Source: Planctomycetota bacterium (GTDB lineage Bacteria > Planctomycetota > Phycisphaerae > WQYP01). From it: a stretch of 7,656 nt of DNA. The notes below the pieces were generated by a model, which had not been told where the DNA came from, ran no database searches, and worked only from the letters and a program-made list of their open reading frames with translations. The translations under genes were made by a program, and so were the position numbers. Shown here one piece after another: positions 6,474 through 7,656 of the stretch (position 1 is its first letter; every line of letters starts with the position of its first letter). The stretch spans positions 1 to 7,656 of the forward strand of contig JAJZGH010000229.1 of assembly GCA_021798635.1 (NCBI GenBank). Reading direction: 5' to 3'.

Positions 6474-6527
6474 CACCCTGGTCCTTGGTCAATCCCAATT
6501 TGCCGGCTTACCAGAGCACCGAATAAC

Positions 6528-7656
6528 TTAGCCCTGAATTTTTTTCAGAAGTTCCTGTGCCCGGGGCAGAATTGGATCATGCGTGCTTTGGGCCAATTTA
6601 ATTCCTTCTTTCAAAATTTTAACCGCACGAGCCTTATTTTTTTCGGCCACCAGCACTCTTGCCAGATGGTAGTACGCCGTTGCCGGCGGATTATACCGCA
6701 GGCTATGGTCCAAGGCGTCCACAGCGCCGCTAAGATCACTATTTAAGAAGCGTATCCATCCCAGCGTGTCCAGTACATCGCCATTGGGGGCGTAGCGCCC
6801 GGAACCTGCCTGCTTGATCAGCAAGGCATTGCAACGCTGGGCATACGCCAACGCCTCTGCCGGCTCATGGAGCTTAACTGCCAGCAGATAGGCCAGATTG
6901 TTCAGAATCGCGGGATTATTTGCATTGACTTTCAGAATATCCAGATAATAGTCGCGGCATGACGTATAGTTTTTAAGCTGATAGCATGAAAATGCCGCGA
7001 TTTCCAACGCCGCATGACGAATAACCGCATTGGGCTTCGCGGCCAGAGCCGCTTTGGCGGAGGTCCATGCGGCCGCATTTTCCTTATTGGCGAACTGTAC
7101 AACAGCCCGCCCCGCATCCAGCAGGGACTTACTAATATGCGGATTGGCTTCCAGTGCACCGACTGATTTGATAATGACATCCAACTTGCCTGCGGGCTTA
7201 AAAGCGGATTGATAGGCGGAAAGCACTGTGAAAAATTGCGTCGCATTTCCCGCAGTAAGTTCCAGGGCATGAGAAAAATCCTTTGCGGACGCTGTGAAAT
7301 TATTCAGTTTGGCATTCGCACCGGCCCGTTCCAAATATAGTTCCACCGCATCGGGTGAAACCGCCAGGGCTTTGGAGGCTACGCTGATCGCCGTATGCAC
7401 ATCGCCCACCGCCTGCAATACCTGCACATAGACGATCGCCGCAGCGGTGCTCCGGTTGGCCATATGAAAGGCCCGTTTAGCGGAAGCTACCGCACTATTT
7501 TTATGCCCGGTTAACAGATCATAGCGTGCCCGGAGCATCACCCATTGCGGACTGGCCGGAAAAGCCTCATGCGATTGCGTCAGCAACGCATTGAGCCGAG
7601 CCAGCGGCCGCAGGGTTCGCAGGGATGCGGCGGCATCGCTGGTATCCGCGGGCGTT
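6528..7656 (-). CDS. TPR-repeat protein, exopolysaccharide-locus type (5'-partial)
   Basis: The frame stays open to the right edge, giving 375 visible residues. The TTG at 7586 is internal: coding continues upstream without a stop (TPADTSDAAASLRTLRPLAR) and no ribosome site precedes it. The protein is a chain of helix-turn-helix tetratricopeptide repeats of about 34 residues. Clear units include AVASAKRAFHMANR, AISVASKALAVSPDAVELYLERAGANAKL and ASAKDFSHALEL. The C-terminal block NNPAILNNLAYLLA, then VLDTLGWIRFLNSDLSGAVDALDHSL, then AYYHLARVLVAEKNKARAVKILKEG, is very like the end of long TPR proteins found with exopolysaccharide or PEP-CTERM/exosortase genes. TPR arrays are scaffolds for protein contacts; no enzymatic domain is visible. 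The missing N-terminus could hold a signal peptide, a lipoprotein box or more repeats. The gene precedes the BY-kinase on the same strand by 203 bases, which supports an envelope polysaccharide role by context only. Confidence 0.8.
   Translation of the reverse strand, partial: TPADTSDAAASLRTLRPLARLNALLTQSHEAFPASPQWVMLRARYDLLTGHKNSAVASAKRAFHMANRSTAAAIVYVQVLQAVGDVHTAISVASKALAVSPDAVELYLERAGANAKLNNFTASAKDFSHALELTAGNATQFFTVLSAYQSAFKPAGKLDVIIKSVGALEANPHISKSLLDAGRAVVQFANKENAAAWTSAKAALAAKPNAVIRHAALEIAAFSCYQLKNYTSCRDYYLDILKVNANNPAILNNLAYLLAVKLHEPAEALAYAQRCNALLIKQAGSGRYAPNGDVLDTLGWIRFLNSDLSGAVDALDHSLRYNPPATAYYHLARVLVAEKNKARAVKILKEGIKLAQSTHDPILPRAQELLKKIQG

Overview
The window reads as a piece of a Gram-negative chromosome of moderate GC. 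The most likely source is a planctomycete-type (PVC group, perhaps Phycisphaerae-like) bacterium. The clues are a signal-peptide outer-membrane porin with an N-terminal coiled coil, a stand-alone HNH nuclease of a type common in that phylum, a Wzz/BY-kinase exopolysaccharide protein, and a Pseudomonas stutzeri-type L-rhamnose isomerase. This assignment is inferred from protein style alone. No rRNA or tRNA gene, CRISPR array, insertion sequence or phage gene was seen.

Layout. On the + strand, the window opens inside an L-rhamnose isomerase gene (1-785, 5' end missing). A small three-helix membrane protein with a His-rich tail follows (836-1237). After a 228-base spacer comes a 483-residue outer-membrane porin (1466-2917), closed by a very clear intrinsic terminator (2954-2986). 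All remaining genes are on the - strand. In their direction of transcription they are a TPR-repeat protein (runs off the right edge, ends at 6528), a 203-base regulatory gap, a 737-residue Wzz/BY-kinase polysaccharide co-polymerase (6324-4111), a 299-base spacer, and a 211-residue HNH endonuclease (3811-3176) that converges on the porin.

How the parts fit. The left half suggests sugar catabolism plus outer-membrane uptake, although the link between the isomerase and the porin rests only on proximity. The right half suggests exopolysaccharide assembly: a TPR protein of the kind often found in such loci precedes the chain-length/kinase protein. The gap between them holds a probable terminator, a good sigma70-like promoter and a perfect 8-9-8 inverted repeat centred on the -35 box. 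The BY-kinase gene therefore looks separately transcribed and controlled.

The most notable observation is that the cytoplasmic domain of the BY-kinase protein keeps its fold signature, its oligomerisation motif (E511-x2-R514-x2-R517) and a C-terminal tyrosine group. It has lost the Walker A lysine (Ala543) and the second Walker A' aspartate (Asn567). It is probably a pseudokinase, or uses altered chemistry.
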